NCBI RefSeq assembly: GCF_950023065.1 | Contig: NC_088680.1 | Coordinates: forward strand, 46,178,559 to 46,242,558 | Length of the DNA stretch: 64,000 bases | Direction: 5' to 3' | From: Planococcus citri | Taxonomy: Eukaryota > Arthropoda > Insecta > Hemiptera > Pseudococcidae | Shown here: piece after piece, positions 46,741 through 57,960 of the stretch | Layout: every line of letters begins with the position of its first letter | Numbering within the stretch: the stretch's first letter is position 1 | The notes under the pieces: generated by a model | Told to the model about the DNA's origin: nothing | Seen by the model: the letters and a program-made list of their open reading frames with translations, nothing else | The model's database searches: none | Position numbers and translations under genes: made by a program

Positions 46741-47360
46741 GAAACCCAAGACGACATTTAGGGTTTTGAGCGGTTGAAAATTTTCAAATCTCTTATTTTT
46801 GGGTAAATTCGTGTTTTGAAAAATATTTTTTTCTAGAAAAATTACACTTCAACTATGCCAAAACATCGAAGGATATCATTCCTAAAATTGAGGGAATGTT
46901 TTGAAATTCAAAGGGTAGGTACACTAATTTTTTTGGTCATTGTTGCCAATCATCTCTCTCCCCTTCTTTCGAAAAAAAAAAGAAATATGAAACAAAAATG
47001 AATAATGTTTTCAAATATTTTCAAATCAAAATGATAACTGATCCAAAAATATGATACATGCACATTTTCTCAACCGCCCATTGCAGTATGACCCGTAAGG
47101 TGGTTTTGCATTTTGATGATAAATGGCCTAAGGTAGTGGAAATGAGTAATTTTCGCCAAAACGGCTTGAGGACCTGCAAAAACGAAAAAACCACGATTTT
47201 TTTTCTCGAAAATACCTTTTTTTTTTTTTTGAAATCTCTCATCTCCTCTCCAGGATTACCTCCGGCCCTAAAAATTTCCTAGGTGGCTCTCAACTCAAAA
47301 TAAAAGGCCTCTATCAATTTCTACAAAATCCTTTGACTTTTTTCACGAACCACTCTTCTG
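46741..47360 (+). repeat. dispersed repeat family A, longest copy
   Basis: Spans nearly the whole family: TTGAAAATTTTCAAATC, CCAAAACATCGAAGG, GGTCATTGTTGCCAATC, TGACCCGTAAGGTGG, CTCTCAACTCAAAATAAAAGG, then TCAATTTCTACAAAATCC and a TTTTTCACGAACC tail. No open frame of note. Confidence 0.65.
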
Positions 47361-49440
47361 CAATTAAGGTAAATATGCATTATGATTGAGTACATTACAT
47401 TGCAGCAGAGGTAAGAGCACTTTATTCGATACCACGTGTACAACCTCACACAATGTTACAGTCTGAAAATCCGCCTAAATTAATCAATTTCCCTTATTAT
47501 TTAATCAATTAATAATATTTGACGTTTACGGATATGGCTGCGACTATGTCCATGCTCCTTTACCGCACAATTCTCTCGATAACTTGTAAATTCATTAAAT
47601 ACTGAAGCGAAAACGCGCGGTATGCGCATAATATCGTCGCTTGTACAAACACACCGAAATACTCGCCGCTCGTGCTACGACGATTAATTTATACTCGACT
47701 ATGTGAAGGGTACTAACTACCCTGAAATTTGTGTACATTCACTTCTTGCAAAGGAAATATTATGTACTCTGGTGGTGCTAATGGCGTTCAAAATTCTCCG
47801 ACTACAGTGAATCAATTTTGATCTGGGTTTCAACTTTGCAACCAGTTAATGACACCGCCATGAACAGATCCATTCTAAACATTACTTACTTAAATAGATA
47901 CCTTCTATAATTTTATACTAAAAAAAAAATATGAATAAGTATTGAATAGTTCAATTATTTATTCATAGCCTATAAGTTCCATTAGTAAATAATCTCAGCA
48001 CATATTTCGTAATATACATATTTTCAAATCTCAATCAACTATACAAACACTCAATTTCTAACATTTCTATGAACTAGAAAATAACTCCGAAAATCATGTC
48101 TGATAGACAAATAGGTCTAATTTTCTTCAATGAGTAACGTTATATAAAATGAAGGAAATCACTACATACACCCGAAGTTGTGTCGTATTTGATTGAATCC
48201 ATTTCAGATAATTCATCATTTCGCTCCCTCGTTCACTCGAAGAAGTCGGAACTGTATGTAATTCGTTATGCGACGCACACGAGCCTGACTGCCTGAGCCT
48301 CCCACATCGTCGTATATACCGAATTCTCGATTGTGTAGTAAAATTTTTCCCTTCTTTATATAAACAGTTTTCAAGTCTCGAGTAGGAGTGTAAAATTGTC
48401 GAGGATTTACTCGATGATTTGTGGAATGGAAGAAAGTCACTTAGAGAGCGATGTAAAAGATGTAATCTAAAATACATAAAGACTAACAGTCGAGCTTCTT
48501 TTAACATAATCTTTAAAAATATATTCCGCGATTTTGTATGCGTATACCTATGTTCTATAACTTGAGCATATTAAAATCTCATGTACAAATTTTTCATATC
48601 GAATACAAGCATTCGAATAATGGGAGGGAAAGAGAGATGAAAAACAACGAAAAGCCTCGCATACGTCGAATTACAAAAATAAGATACTAGATACGATTTA
48701 AAAAAATAATGTTTACCAAATTAGGGACATAATTTTCGTGCATAAATGAAGACATAGGTATTTTGTAGATTCTCTTTGAAGTAATTTCATTTAATTACCG
48801 GTCATTTATCTCTATTAATACGTATTTTACCGCGACTACTTCCAAAAATATAATTAATGATCTCATTAAAATTGAAAAAGGCAACTGGAACTGATGCGGT
48901 CCGAAAAACGAGAATATTTCAAGTGAAACGTGTTTATGTACAAATCAGTTGCGATAAGTAATATAAGTGATTGTAATAATATAGGTACATTTACTTCTGT
49001 GTAGGTAATAGATAGGTATACAGTTTTACAAACTTACATACCTATAATCGATTTGCATTGTAAAAAAATTTATGTATTGAAATGAGGCGAGTTGCTCGTA
49101 CAATTTTTTCAAAACCGTACCTACAAATTTTGCTTTAAATATCTGCCATCAATTTAACGATTGGAAATCCATAAATTTGGATGTTGAAATGTACAATTAA
49201 AGGGAGGAGTAGGATGCATAAAATTACATCAAAATTCATTAAAACATTCAAAACTCTGAAAAGAGATTAGAAAAATATCAGCACAATTGATTCAAAAATC
49301 ACCCAAAACTGTTGGTTTTGATTTCAAAAAATACCTGAAAAATTTAGTTTTTTAACTGAGGTCCCTGAGGTCCCTGAAACTCAATGACCATTCCGGATAA
49401 CCTTACTGAAATCCAAATATTCAACCCTGCTACAAATATC
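47361..49440. other. non-repetitive, CpG-containing region
   Basis: Unique. 47460-47720 has TAAT clusters and CG-rich words. A 126-codon minus-strand frame (48127-48507) is Ser/Leu/Arg-rich without a known domain; not called. Confidence 0.4.
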
Positions 49441-49541
49441 TAGGTATCTGATAAATCGATTTTAAAACACTCTCTGCGTGGGTGTAATATGTAATTTCGC
49501 AATTATAAACACCCCTCTTTCCCTCCCCCGAAAAAAAATTC
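49441..49541 (+). mobile_element. possible 3' tail of a non-LTR retrotransposon
   Basis: GGGTGTAAT, AATTATAAACACCCC and a following A run reproduce the 3' untranslated hairpin of the retrotransposon at 18194-18625. No coding sequence precedes it, so this would be an extremely short 5'-truncated copy. Confidence 0.35.
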
Positions 49542-49888
49542 TCAAGACCCAAATGGTGCTGGAAGTCTTTAAGAATTGAAAACAATAAAAAAAAATGTGA
49601 TATAAGTAAGTAAGAATGTTCTGTGCACCAGAATTTTTCTGAATTTTTTCCAGCAATGTAAGTTCTCCAGTACAATCCCTTCAATTTCAAAAAAAAACTT
49701 CTCTATGTCCCAAAAAATGTCGTTTCTTTATTTTAAAAAAAATAAAGAAATTAATTTACAAAGGATTAGCTTTTACCTAACTCTTTTTGTTACTATGTTG
49801 GAATCTCTCTATAAACATTTTTTCTTTATGAAATAAATTGGTGTAGAATCACCACCTCAAGGAAAGTTTCAAATCGTTGAAACGCTCC
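49542..49888. other. AT-rich sequence
   Basis: Nothing recognised. Confidence 0.4.
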
Positions 49889-50046
49889 GTAATTTACCAA
49901 AGATTACCCCAATATTACCGTACTTTACCAAAATTACCTCTAATTTACCAAAAATTACCCGTAATTTACCAATATTATTCCAATTTACCAAAAATTTAAA
50001 AATGACTTGTAATTTACCAAAATTATGGTAATATACCAAAATTACT
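49889..50046 (-). repeat. minisatellite of the GGTAATTT family, reverse orientation, left part
   Basis: AATTTACC and AAAATTACC words are the reverse complement of the 35879-36895 array. It continues after the LTR-like insertion at 51116. Confidence 0.88.
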
Positions 50047-50054
50047 GTATACTT

Positions 50055-51111
50055 TGTAAGGAGCAGTTATGGCCTGACCGCCTCAGGGGGTATTACTAGA
50101 ATACGTCCTTGAGGAGGTCTATATTGTACTCGTCACGTATGTGAGGATTATGGTATACACCTCGAGAGGGTACTCCCTCTAGTGAGTAACGTTTTAACTA
50201 CGATCAGACGATCTGAGGTTAGATCCAAGGATCGTCTAAGCTCGATCTTCACTTGTTCGCGGAGTGGCCAGCCGTGTGGCAATGTCTTTGAGTGATTCTT
50301 GAGGTCCTAGACCTCCCTTGCTTTCATCATTTATCGAACCATCTTTGATGGTAAATTCTTTTAATTATATTCAATTGATTAACTCCTCGTCATACGAGTA
50401 TTAGTCGTTTGATCGCAATGATGTGGAGGTATTTTTATTAAATTATGCATGAAACTACCCAGTGAGTCCGGACATTGAGGTAAGTCAATCGAAATAAAGT
50501 GTACTTAAAAACTAGTGCTGTCGCTAAAGGTCTTATTTATTGGGGGACCGCGGGAGAGACAGTAAATGCGTACATTCATTTGAGGTTGATTTAATTGATC
50601 TCCTTTATCCTCCTGAGATTGATTGTAATTACCTAACCATAATTACAATCAATCTCACATCTTTCAATGACCCCGAGAACCATTGAATTTCCTTACGTAC
50701 ATCCACGAAATAGATAGGAAACTCAATTTATTGTGTTTGCCTTCTAGTCCCCTACCACCTTTGTGGTATAAGGAGTACCCTAAAGAAGTCTTCTATGACC
50801 GGTGAGCCTCCCAGCCCAGGCACAACTGGCTTAAGTCCTCTGAATATTTATGCATGTATTGTTGTATCATTTATAATTGCAATAAATAATGTATAACTAT
50901 TCGATTCTTTTGCTTGGTCAGTGTGAGTGATTAAGTATGAGAGTCCAATTGTGAGATGAACAGTGTCATCTAGATTAATCTAGATAGGTATGTGAGCTAT
51001 CCGAACGTGCAAAATTATTCACCCCCTTAGGAATAATTTCCATCATCCCCTCCTGGCATAAATTATTATAATCTTCACGTATCTAAATCATGACAGATCG
51101 CACTGTTACAA
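50055..51111. mobile_element. solo-LTR-like insertion, 1,057 bp
   Basis: A compositionally distinct, non-repetitive block inside the minisatellite. It begins TGTAAGGAGCAG and ends CTGTTACA, so it has TG...CA ends with short inverted termini TGTAA/TTACA. ACTT occurs directly on both sides (50051-50054, 51112-51115), a 4-bp target duplication. AATAAA near 50880 could be a polyadenylation signal. No internal protein-coding part or second LTR is present, consistent with recombination between LTRs. The superfamily is unresolved. Confidence 0.72.
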
Positions 51112-51115
51112 CTTT

Positions 51116-51612
51116 ATCAAAATTACCGTAATTTACCAAAATTACCTGTAATTTATCAAAATTATCGTAATTTATCAAAATTATCGTAATTTATCAAAAT
51201 TATCGTAATTTATCAAAATTACCGCAATTTACCAAATTTACTTTAATTTGCCAAAATTAAAAAATTACTTGTAATTTACTAAAATTGCCCAATTTTACCA
51301 AAATTACCCGTATTACCCATAATTTACCAAAATTACCCGTAATTTACCAAAATTACCTGTAATTTATCAAAATTATCGTAATTTACCAAAATTACCTGTA
51401 ATTTATCAAAATTATCGTAATTTATCAAAATTATTGTAATTTACCAAAATTACCATGATTTATTAAAATTACCGTAATTTACCAAAATTATTTCAATTTG
51501 CCAAAATTAAAAAATTACTTGTACTTTACAGAACTTGCCCAATTTTACCAAAATTACCCATAATTTATCAAAAATGACCTGCAATTTACCGAAATTACCT
51601 GAAATTTATCAG
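51116..51612 (-). repeat. minisatellite of the GGTAATTT family, reverse orientation, right part
   Basis: AATTTACCAAAATTACC-type units. A higher-order period of about 250 bp is visible: TTGCCAAAATTAAAAAATTA occurs near 51248 and 51499. Confidence 0.9.
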
Positions 51613-52160
51613 AGTTTTACAAAAAATCAGCAATATTTTGACAAAGAATCGCCCAACATTGATTTACAAGAAGATACACATACTGCAGAATTGGAGGGAA
51701 AAATGGAACAATTTTCTGCAAGAGGGCGAGGGATATTTTTTTTATGAAAGGGGATATTTTGAATATTCTCACACAGAACGGAAACATTTTTAAAAAACGT
51801 TCACATTATGATTATTGATTTTTATTCAATTTTTTTGATTTTTGAGGCTCTGCACAGGAAGACTGATATTGCTTGGGAGAAGCAAGACAATCGAGTTTTT
51901 TTTCGGAAAAAAAGTAATGCAAAAATTTAGAACTTTCAAGTACTATTTTTTTTTTTTTTTTGAGTTTTAGGGAGTTTATACAGGAGAGGGGTTTGCTTCA
52001 AAAAATGAGTTATAGTTTCGATTCGTAAAAATTCGTGTGTTCTTGACTTATTTTTTTTTCAACTGAGAGAGGCTCCCAGTACCAGTTTTTTTGGTTTTAA
52101 GGGAGAATCAAAAGATAGGAATTACTTTCTCATAAAATCAGGGAGTGAAAGCGTATTAAA
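51613..52160. other. AT-rich sequence
   Basis: GAGGG and poly-T patches similar to 30-32 kb; no gene. Confidence 0.4.
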
Positions 52161-53929
52161 AAATAAACTTCGAAACGATCAGTACACTCGATTTTCTATC
52201 GAGAACAATTTCGGGTCAAAGCTCTGCGGCCTTAATGGGTTAAATGGGAAGAAATATTGGGTATTTGGGCGAACGACAATCGAACCCTTGGATTGAAAAT
52301 TCCGCCAGCGCCAAAACATTCCTGGTGAAAATCATCGCACAGCGAATAAGTAGGTGGTAGAATTGAACACAGTGTCTCTTTCAGTACATAAACTACACCA
52401 CACAAGTATAAACGCCGACGAAGGAATTCAGCTAAAACGCATATTTCCAGCATAAAATTACTTATCGTAGCCTCGGTTATCGAGCATCGTATTAGAGAAA
52501 AAAAATCCAGCCAATAATGTAAAACGTACTTGCGAGAAAAGTTGCATTTTTGAATAAATCATTTCGCGTATACTGCAAACCGCGTTGCGGGTGTGATTTT
52601 CTATACAAGAGACAAGAGCTCGGGTGAAATTCACTTAAGTTGAATATTGCGATAGCTCGCAAAGAAATTGATCTTGTACCTTAAAGAATACTCGCGCGCC
52701 AAAGTTATTGTTTCAAATTGTAAATAATTTTTTCGCGCAGCCCAGAAGAAAAAAAACTTTTCAAGGAGGCTGCGTTGGTTGTTACAGTTTGAAAATGTAC
52801 GAGACGAGAGAACTTTCAAGTTATTGTTTTGTTTGGCGAGAAAGAGTAAGACGAATGAATAAAGAGAAAAAGTAAATCTAACCTACACTTTCCAGTTTCT
52901 CCACTTTTATACTAGAAGACGCATTAGGATAAAACCCCGGTGAAAAAAGATGCTTCGACTCTTTGTCATATATACGAGATACCACGTTTTTACACTCCCA
53001 TCACGAATCCTTTTCTGATGTTTTCATAACACATTATATTTATTCCTCGTCTTTTTCTCGCTCTCTTTCCACCATTATACGTCTTTCTCGCTCAGTTCCA
53101 CATCGTCTCATCGTCCTGTTCTTATATATTTTCTCTCGTCGTTTCTCTTTTTGCGGTTGTTGTACGAGAAAAAAGGGGGGTGGTTCTTTTGCCGCTTCAT
53201 TTCACCGCATAAACCGATACCTGATCTTTTCAGTAAGTTCCTTGAATGGAAACGTTGATATAAATCCTCCTTTCTTCTATACATTTTCACTCATTTTTCA
53301 TTTTTCTTTCTTCTTTTGTTAGGTTTTCCCTTTTGTTTTGGTATTTTTTTGTGTAGTTAAGTTTGTACGGTCATTTTTCATCAAATTCTAATACTTGCAA
53401 CATTTTTTTCTTCAGAATTGCAGAAGAGGTGGTGGCTATAGAGGGAGGGATTTGAAATCGAAAAGCGTCAACGAATGTATCTCTCTTTTCAATAAAAGGT
53501 ATGCCTACTCACGAGTACCTTTTTTCTGGCAGGTTTTCAGCCTTCGTATTCAATTTTTATTTGTTTGCCAAATTACCTGATAATCCCTTGCTGTTTTTTT
53601 GGGCATGGTATATAAATAATTGCATAATTGATAATTTAAGGAGATCGCTCGACAAAGTATAGTTGTATAATAAGTGAAGAATGGCGAATTGGCCCTCGCA
53701 ACTGATTTTTTTATGATTTTCCCCACCTAAAAAAATTGAATCGCGTCATTTTGGGAATCTCTAATTCTCTTCTAAGATGTGTCTACATCAACTCAAAATA
53801 CGAGTACATTACCAGGACCATCGAGGGGGGGGGGGCAAAGGAGGAAGTTTGACCCGAGTCTCCATTTTCTGGAAGGTCTGGCAAAAGGAGGACCTGTGAT
53901 GAAATAAAAACATTGTTTTTTTTACTCTC
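52161..53929. other. non-repetitive, CpG-containing region
   Basis: Unique. A 119-codon plus-strand frame (52963-53322) is Ser/Phe/Arg-rich, with no domain and no clear splice sites; not called. A G run lies near 53826. Confidence 0.35.
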
Positions 53930-54195
53930 GAAACACAAATTTTCGAAAGCGTTTGCCCTCGCTTCGTTCGAACCTGTTTTCTTTTCATTTTCAAAAATTA
54001 AAATTTCTGAAGAAAAAAAATATCATTCAACCTCTAAAGTTTTAAAGCCAAAAAATAAGGGTTTCAACTCGAAAGACCAATTTTTGGAAGCTATTGCCCT
54101 CACTTCACTCAGACCTGTTTTCTTTTCCTTTTCAAAATTTTACTTTCTAAAAAACATCATTCAAATTCTAAAATTTTAAGAGCCAAAAAATGAAC
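53930..54195 (+). repeat. two tandem copies of a roughly 135-bp unit
   Basis: Unit landmarks TTTGCCCTCGCTTCG/ATTGCCCTCACTTCA, GACCTGTTTTCTTTTC and AGCCAAAAAAT occur in both halves (boundary about 54068). Confidence 0.8.
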
Positions 54196-54250
54196 TCTTC
54201 GCATAGAAAATATCGTTTTTACGTTTCTTGGAATACAAGTGTATTTTTTT

Positions 54251-55008
54251 ACAAATTGAAAAATCTCAAATTCGAAAAAAAAAATCTGAAATCGTCGAGT
54301 CAACTTTTGCTAGAGGTTCTAGATCGGCTCGAAAATGGTGGCAATCGACTCGAGAGTCGACTTTAGAGGATCTATAAATGAAGTTTTGAGCAGGGTTGGG
54401 CGAAGAGTTTTTTTTTCAACTCCATCGTTGGATTAACTGAGAGTCAACACTAAGTCAAGTTTTCGTTTGATTGTTTTCAAAAATGAGTTGAAAGCACTGT
54501 CGAATCACATTTTTTACAAATTGAAAAATCTCAAATTTGAAAAAAAAATCTGAAATCGTCGAGTCAACTTTCGCTAGAGGTTCTAGATCAGCTCAAAAAT
54601 GGTGAAAATCGACTCGAGAATCGACTTTAGAGGATCGATAAATAAAGTTTTGAGCAGGGTTGGGCAAAGAGTTTTTTTTTCAACTCCATTGTTGGATTAA
54701 CTGAGAATCAACACTAAGTTAACTTTTCATTTGATTTTTTTCAAAAATGAGTTGAAAAAGACTGTCGAATCACATTTTTTACAAATTGAAAAATCTCAAA
54801 TTTGAAAAAAAAATCTGAAATCGTCGAGTCAACTTTCGCTAGAGGTTCTAGATCGGCTCAAAAATGGTGAAAATCGACTCGAGAGTCGACTTTAGAGGAT
54901 CGATGAATAAAGTTTTGAGCAGGGTTGGGCAAAGAGTTTTTTTTTCAACTCCATCGTTGGATTAACTAAGAGTCAACACGAGTTGAAAAGGACTGTCAAA
55001 TCACAGTA
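54251..55008 (+). repeat. three tandem copies of a 265-bp unit
   Basis: Units start at 54251, 54516 and 54781 with ACAAATTGAAAAATCTCAAA. Each contains GCTAGAGGTTCTAGATC and TCGACTTTAGAGGATC, which resemble the core of family D (GCTAGAGGCTTCAGAACGGC at 34600). The third unit has an internal deletion near 54980. Confidence 0.92.
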
Positions 55009-55562
55009 TTTTTTCAAAAAGTTTGGTCAAATTCCTTTCAACTCTTTTTCAATAGGCTTGGGTACATTCAAATTTTTTCATTTGATCATTAGAAAAGTGC
55101 TTCGTTCAATGAATAGATTTCAAAAATTTTAAATCGAGAAGTTGGACTAGAAAATTATGCTTTTATGATTTTTGAAAAAAAATCAATTCAATTCATCACT
55201 CATTTTGTAAAATCGAGAATTCCTCCAACTTCCACAAAATAACATGCTTTCCAAAGCCAAATTTAAAGATGCATAAACGTCAATAAAAAATCAAGTTGAC
55301 AGAAATATAGCTATACAATTTTATCTCCTGAAAATTCTTCCAAATTCTTTCTTTAAAATTTTTTTGGAACTTATCAAGTGAAGAAAAATAATTTTAATGC
55401 AACATTTCATTCTCTTTTTTTGACGACTTTATGTCAGCTCACATACGAGGCCATATCACAGGGGGAATTAATTTCGAAACATTTCATTCAGAATTTCAAA
55501 ATCAGCTACTTAATTAAAAAAGGATAGAAAAAAATCTGAAAATTTTAAAAAATGTTGACAAA
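55009..55562. other. AT-rich sequence
   Basis: No gene or recognised repeat. Confidence 0.4.
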
Positions 55563-56898
55563 TGGGCCATTCTACGTCAATCGGACCAAGAAGTGGTAGG
55601 GGGGTTCGGCGATTTTTTTGAAATTTTTCCTGTGGAAAGACCTACCGAAGGGATGACCAATGGCGCAAATCGCAGCCCTCTAGCCCATTTTTAAAGGCAG
55701 CCAGGGGGTGTCAAAGTTTTCAGTGAACCAAAAATATCATCCATTTCAGCAGTGGATTACTCGATAACCGCGATACCTACCAAAATGGAACATTTTCCCA
55801 TAGATAGGGGTTTTGAAAGGCTTTTTGGTGATATCATAAAAATCAGCGTTGCCCCTTTTTTTCGTACAAAAAATTTGCTCAAAAAGTTTCAAAACGTAGT
55901 TTTCACATCGTTCCGACTCTCACAAATTCTGAAAAAAATATATTATGGACAACTTTTTATGTTGAACAACATATTAAAAAATTGGCATGGTATAACATGT
56001 TGCAAAGTTGATTTTAAAAAATTTAAAGTTTGCGAAAAAATGCGATTTTTTGATTAAAAACACAAAAAAAAGTTTTGATAGGTGAAGTTGACCCATTTGA
56101 CCCATATTTTTACGTATCCGTTAAAAAAGTGCCCTTTCATTCGATGAAATGAACTCATCAAAATCAAAATTCGAAAAAATTCAATTTTCAATTTCAAACA
56201 TCAAAAAAAGCTTAAATTTTTTCACTTGTCTTATTTTGACCTCTTTCTGACGTATTTCATGAAAAAGTTGATAAAAATTACACTCACAACAAAAAAATGA
56301 AAATTGGTTCATTTTTTGAATTTTTTCGAATTTTGATTTTTTGTGAGGATGAGTTCATTTCATCAAGTGAAAGGGGGTTTTCAACTTTTTCAACAGATAC
56401 GTAAAAATATGGGTCAAATGGGTCAACTTCACCTATCAAAACTTTTTTTCATTGCAACATGTTACCATCCCAATTTTTTAATATGTTGTTCAACATAAAA
56501 AGTTGTCCATAATATATTTTTTTCAGAATTTTTGAGAGTCGGAACGATGTGAAAACTACGTTTTGAAACTTTTTGAGCCAATTTTTTGTACGAAAAAAAA
56601 GTGGCAACGCTGATTTTTACGATATCACCAAAAAGCCTTTCAAAACCCCTATCTATGGGAAAATGTTCCATTTTGGTAGGTATCGCGGTTATCGAGTAAT
56701 CCACTGCTGAAATGGATGATATTTTTGGTTCACTGAAAACTTTGACACCCCCTGGCTGCCTTTAAAAATGGGCTAGAGGGCTGCGATTTGCGCCATTGGT
56801 CATCCCTTCGGTAGGTCTTTCCACAGGAAAAATTTCAAAAAAATCGGCGAACCCTCCCCCCCTACCACTTCTTGGTCCAATTGACGTGAAATGACCCA
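55563..56898. mobile_element. foldback element, 1.34 kb, nearly full-length inverted repeat
   Basis: Ends TGGGCCATTCTACGTCAAT on the left and the inverted TGGGTCATTTCACGTCAAT on the right. Arms of about 600 bp extend inward to a loop of about 110 bp near 56195-56305. The right arm lacks about 70 bp present around 56005-56075 on the left. Both arms contain the frame beginning MDYSITAIPTKMEHF (55752-56057 plus; 56462-56704 minus). Flanks are A-rich, so a short duplication cannot be identified. The superfamily is unknown. Confidence 0.88.
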
Positions 56899-57519
56899 AA
56901 AATGAAAATTATTATGTTGTTGAATTGGAAACAATTTCCATTCTGAATAAAATAAAAATTTTTTGTTGAGAGCAGAGGCGTAAATACTTTTAAAATTTGT
57001 TGATTTCATTTAGGAATTTGAAGGGGAAAATCAGATGTGAGTATCTCGTTCCAGTGTAAGATTTTACAAATTGCCAAATTTTCAGAATCAAATTACAAAA
57101 ATGCTTCATGTAAAAAAATTTCTTGCCTGTAAAGTTGTCAAAAAAAAGGAATGAAATGCTATGTTTTGGATTATAAAATTTTCTTTTTCAATCCTCTGAA
57201 CTTATTTTCATGCAAGGACGTTAAAAGGTTTTGAATTTATTTCTTCAAATCTCATCACTCTTTTTTGGATGATTCTTCACAAGTACGAAGATGCAATAAC
57301 ATTGGTGAATAATTTTCAAAAACTGGAAAAAATGGTTAAAAAAGAGTTGAAAATCGAACTCATCGATTGAGAGTTCGATTCTTTTCAAAAAATAGTTTTA
57401 AAAGAGTTGAGTTGGACCTCTCTTGGAAATAAATTGAATCGACTAAAGAGTTGATTCGGTTTCAAAAAAACTTTGACCAGTCCTATTTTTGACCAATTAG
57501 TTATAAAAATTGGGAATTG
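56899..57519. other. AT-rich sequence
   Basis: Includes AAAAGAGTTGA words shared with the 54-55 kb tandem block; no gene. Confidence 0.4.
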
Positions 57520-57960
57520 TTTTGAGATTTTTTAACTTGCAAAAAATATATTTTCCAACTCGTCTCCTAAGATTTTCGATTCACCTGCTCTAATCGATTT
57601 AGAAGATTGAACTTCTGAGAGGATTACATTTTCAGCTGTCGAAGTTGATTTACAACGTCTTCTGGAGCAATTTGAAACTGCTGGAGAAAAGTCAAACTTT
57701 TGTTAGAGGCTGCAGGTCGGCTTGAAAACAGAAACAATTGACGGAGAAGGGGGAGGGGGAGAGTTCAACTTGAGTATACAAACCATGTTTCAGATTTTCA
57801 TCTCTAGAGGTATTTGCACTTTTTCAAAAATTCGCCAAAAATCAAAAAATTAACTTCGGCAGCTGAAAACTTGGTTCTGAGATCTGGGGGACATGACATG
57901 TTCTTCCAGTGAGCCAAATTTCAGCTCGATGAGAGTCGACGAGTTGCAAAAATTCCCTCG
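57520..57960 (-). repeat. dispersed repeat family D, mostly inverted copy
   Basis: CTTCTGGAGCAATTTGAAAC and AAGTTGATT are the reverse complement of 25915-25965. GTTAGAGGCTGCAGGTCGGC also matches the family D core, in forward orientation, so this may be a mosaic. Confidence 0.55.

Noticed and set aside
48127..48507. 126-codon minus-strand frame as a gene
   Set aside because: Ser/Arg/Leu-rich without a domain or supporting signals; overlapping frames are also open.
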